Below are positions 40,179-41,733 of a stretch of 41,733 nt of DNA, one piece after another. The DNA is from Thermoanaerobaculum sp. (GTDB lineage: Bacteria > Acidobacteriota > Thermoanaerobaculia > Thermoanaerobaculales > Thermoanaerobaculaceae). Positions within the stretch are counted from its first letter, which is position 1. The number at the start of each line of letters is the position of its first letter. The position numbers were made by a program, and so were the translations under genes. Where the stretch lies: the NCBI GenBank assembly GCA_025060245.1, contig JANXCP010000007.1:1-41733 (forward strand), read 5' to 3'. The notes beneath the pieces are model-generated. The model searched no databases. It saw only the letters and a program-made list of their open reading frames with translations, and was not told where the DNA came from.

Positions 40179-41351
40179 TCACCCCTCCAAGGCCTCCAGG
40201 CCGGGTAGGCGGTAGCCGGCGAGAAATTCCAGGGAAGCACCACCGCCGGTGGACACGTGAGAGATCTGCTCCGCCACACCTGCCAGGTGCACTGCCTCCA
40301 CGCTTTCCCCACCTCCCACCACGGTGAAGGCCTGGCTTTTTGCCAGCGCTCGGGCAATGCCCAGGGTGCCGGTGGCAAAGGGCTGCTTCTCAAACACCCC
40401 AGCCGGGCCGTTCCAAAACACCGTGCCACGGCTCAGCTGCGCGGTGATGGTGGTCAAAGTCTGCGGGCCAATATCCACGATCATGGCCTCGGGGGGAACC
40501 TCTTCTACCCCCACCGTGCGTCCTCTTGCAGCTTCCAGGCTCTCTGCCACCACCACGTCCTGCGGCAACAGCACCCTGCAGCCACGTTGCTGCCCCTGGC
40601 GGAGGATCTCCTGGGCCTTGTCCACCAGGTCCGGCTCCACCAGCGACCGCCCCACTCCCAACCCTTGGGCCAAGAGAAAGGTATTGGCCAACCCCCCCAC
40701 CAGGCACAGCACGTCGGCTTTGCCTGCCAGGGCCTCCAAGGTCTCCAGCTTGCCGGAGATCTTGGCACCGCCAGCGATGACCACCAACGGCCGCTCCGGC
40801 TCATCCCGCACCCGGGAAAGGGCGGATACCTCCGCCAGCATGAGGGGTCCCGCAGCTTTTTCGGCGAAAAACTGCGCCACCCCGTAGGTGGAGGCGTGAG
40901 CGCGGTGGGCCGTGCCAAAGGCGTCGTTGACGTACACCTCGGCCAGGGCCGCCAGTTCCCTGGCAAAGGCGGGGTCGTTCGCCTCCTCTTCCGGGTGAAA
41001 GCGCAGGTTTTCTAACAGCACCACTTGCCCGGCAACCGCCTCTGCCACTGCCTGCTTGGCTGCCGGGCCGATGACGTCTGGGACAAACTGCACGTTCACA
41101 CCTGCGTGGGCGGCCAACACCGGGGCCACCGGCGCCAGGGTGTAACGGGGGTCCGGTCCACCCTTGGGACGCCCCAAATGGGAGCAGGCGATGACCACAG
41201 CCCCCCGTTGCACCAGCTGCCGCACCGTGGGTGCGGCGGCGCGAATACGCGCGTCATCCGCCACCTTCCCGTCTTTCAACGGCACGTTTAGGTCCAGGCG
41301 CAACAACACCCGCCGGCCCTCTACCTTGAGCTCGCTGATGCTGCGCAGCAT
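40179..41351 (-). CDS. pgk: Phosphoglycerate kinase
   Basis: VLLRLDLNVPLKDGKVADDARIRAAAPTVRQLVQRGAVVIACSHLGRPKGGPDPRYTLAPVA; start at MLRSISELK. Confidence 0.97.
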   Translation of the reverse strand: MLRSISELKVEGRRVLLRLDLNVPLKDGKVADDARIRAAAPTVRQLVQRGAVVIACSHLGRPKGGPDPRYTLAPVAPVLAAHAGVNVQFVPDVIGPAAKQAVAEAVAGQVVLLENLRFHPEEEANDPAFARELAALAEVYVNDAFGTAHRAHASTYGVAQFFAEKAAGPLMLAEVSALSRVRDEPERPLVVIAGGAKISGKLETLEALAGKADVLCLVGGLANTFLLAQGLGVGRSLVEPDLVDKAQEILRQGQQRGCRVLLPQDVVVAESLEAARGRTVGVEEVPPEAMIVDIGPQTLTTITAQLSRGTVFWNGPAGVFEKQPFATGTLGIARALAKSQAFTVVGGGESVEAVHLAGVAEQISHVSTGGGASLEFLAGYRLPGLEALEG

Positions 41352-41353
41352 CG

Positions 41354-41733
41354 CTACCCCCGGGCAAAGAGCTTGGCCACGTCCACACACCGTGCGGCGT
41401 AGGCCCACTCGTTGTCATACCAGGCCAAGACCTTGCCCATGCGGTCACCCACCACCAGGCAAGCCGGGGCGTCCACCGTGGCCGAAACGGTGGTGCCGCG
41501 GAAGTCAATGGAGACCAGCTCTTCCTCACAGACGGCCAAGATCCCCCGCAGCTCCCCCTGGGCGGCCTTGCGGAAGGCGTCCAACATCTCCTCACGGGTG
41601 AAAGTTCGCTGGGCCACGAAGGTGAAGTCCACCAACGAGACGTCCTGAGTGGGAACCCGCACCGCCAGGCCATCCAGTTTCCCCTTGAGCTCCGGGAACA
41701 CCTCCGCCATGGCCCGGGCCGCACCGGTGGAGG
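41354..41733 (-). CDS. gap: Glyceraldehyde-3-phosphate dehydrogenase, C-terminal part (truncated by window edge)
   Basis: STGAARAMAEVFPELKGKLDGLAVRVPTQDVSLVDFTF...VLAWYDNEWAYAARCVDVAKLF. Confidence 0.95.
   Translation of the reverse strand, partial: STGAARAMAEVFPELKGKLDGLAVRVPTQDVSLVDFTFVAQRTFTREEMLDAFRKAAQGELRGILAVCEEELVSIDFRGTTVSATVDAPACLVVGDRMGKVLAWYDNEWAYAARCVDVAKLFARG

Overview
The window is a high-GC, gene-dense bacterial chromosomal segment. Gene content suggests an Acidobacteriota-like organism, but this is inference only. I found no CRISPR array, transposon or prophage. Recognisable blocks are: (i) dprA, topA, trmFO, an HD-domain gene, xerC, hslV, hslU, a FN3 lipoprotein with an LptM-like N-terminus, dapF and a DUF72 gene on the minus strand; (ii) a plus-strand cell-envelope cluster of TPR lipoprotein, secreted protein and a peptidase/TolB-propeller/OM-barrel gene that is split by an apparent 1-nt frameshift near 15662; (iii) an Nramp transporter fused to a UspA domain; (iv) a CheY, GAF and DUF4388 signalling trio; (v) pgpA, mpl and a DUF1573 gene; (vi) a cobalamin riboswitch upstream of a BtuB-like TonB receptor; (vii) a partial F1Fo-ATPase operon (b', b, delta, alpha, gamma, beta, epsilon); (viii) a bacillithiol locus bshC/bshB/bshA interrupted by an antisense tetraheme cytochrome; and (ix) gap, pgk, tpiA, secG and tRNA-Leu(GAG). 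The items most worth follow-up are the LptM-like FN3 lipoprotein beside dapF, the peptidase-propeller-barrel gene and its frameshift, the bacillithiol/cytochrome locus, the unexplained ~0.67-kb region at 18505-19180, and several candidate regulatory palindromes. I did not find a clearly new defence or mobile system.
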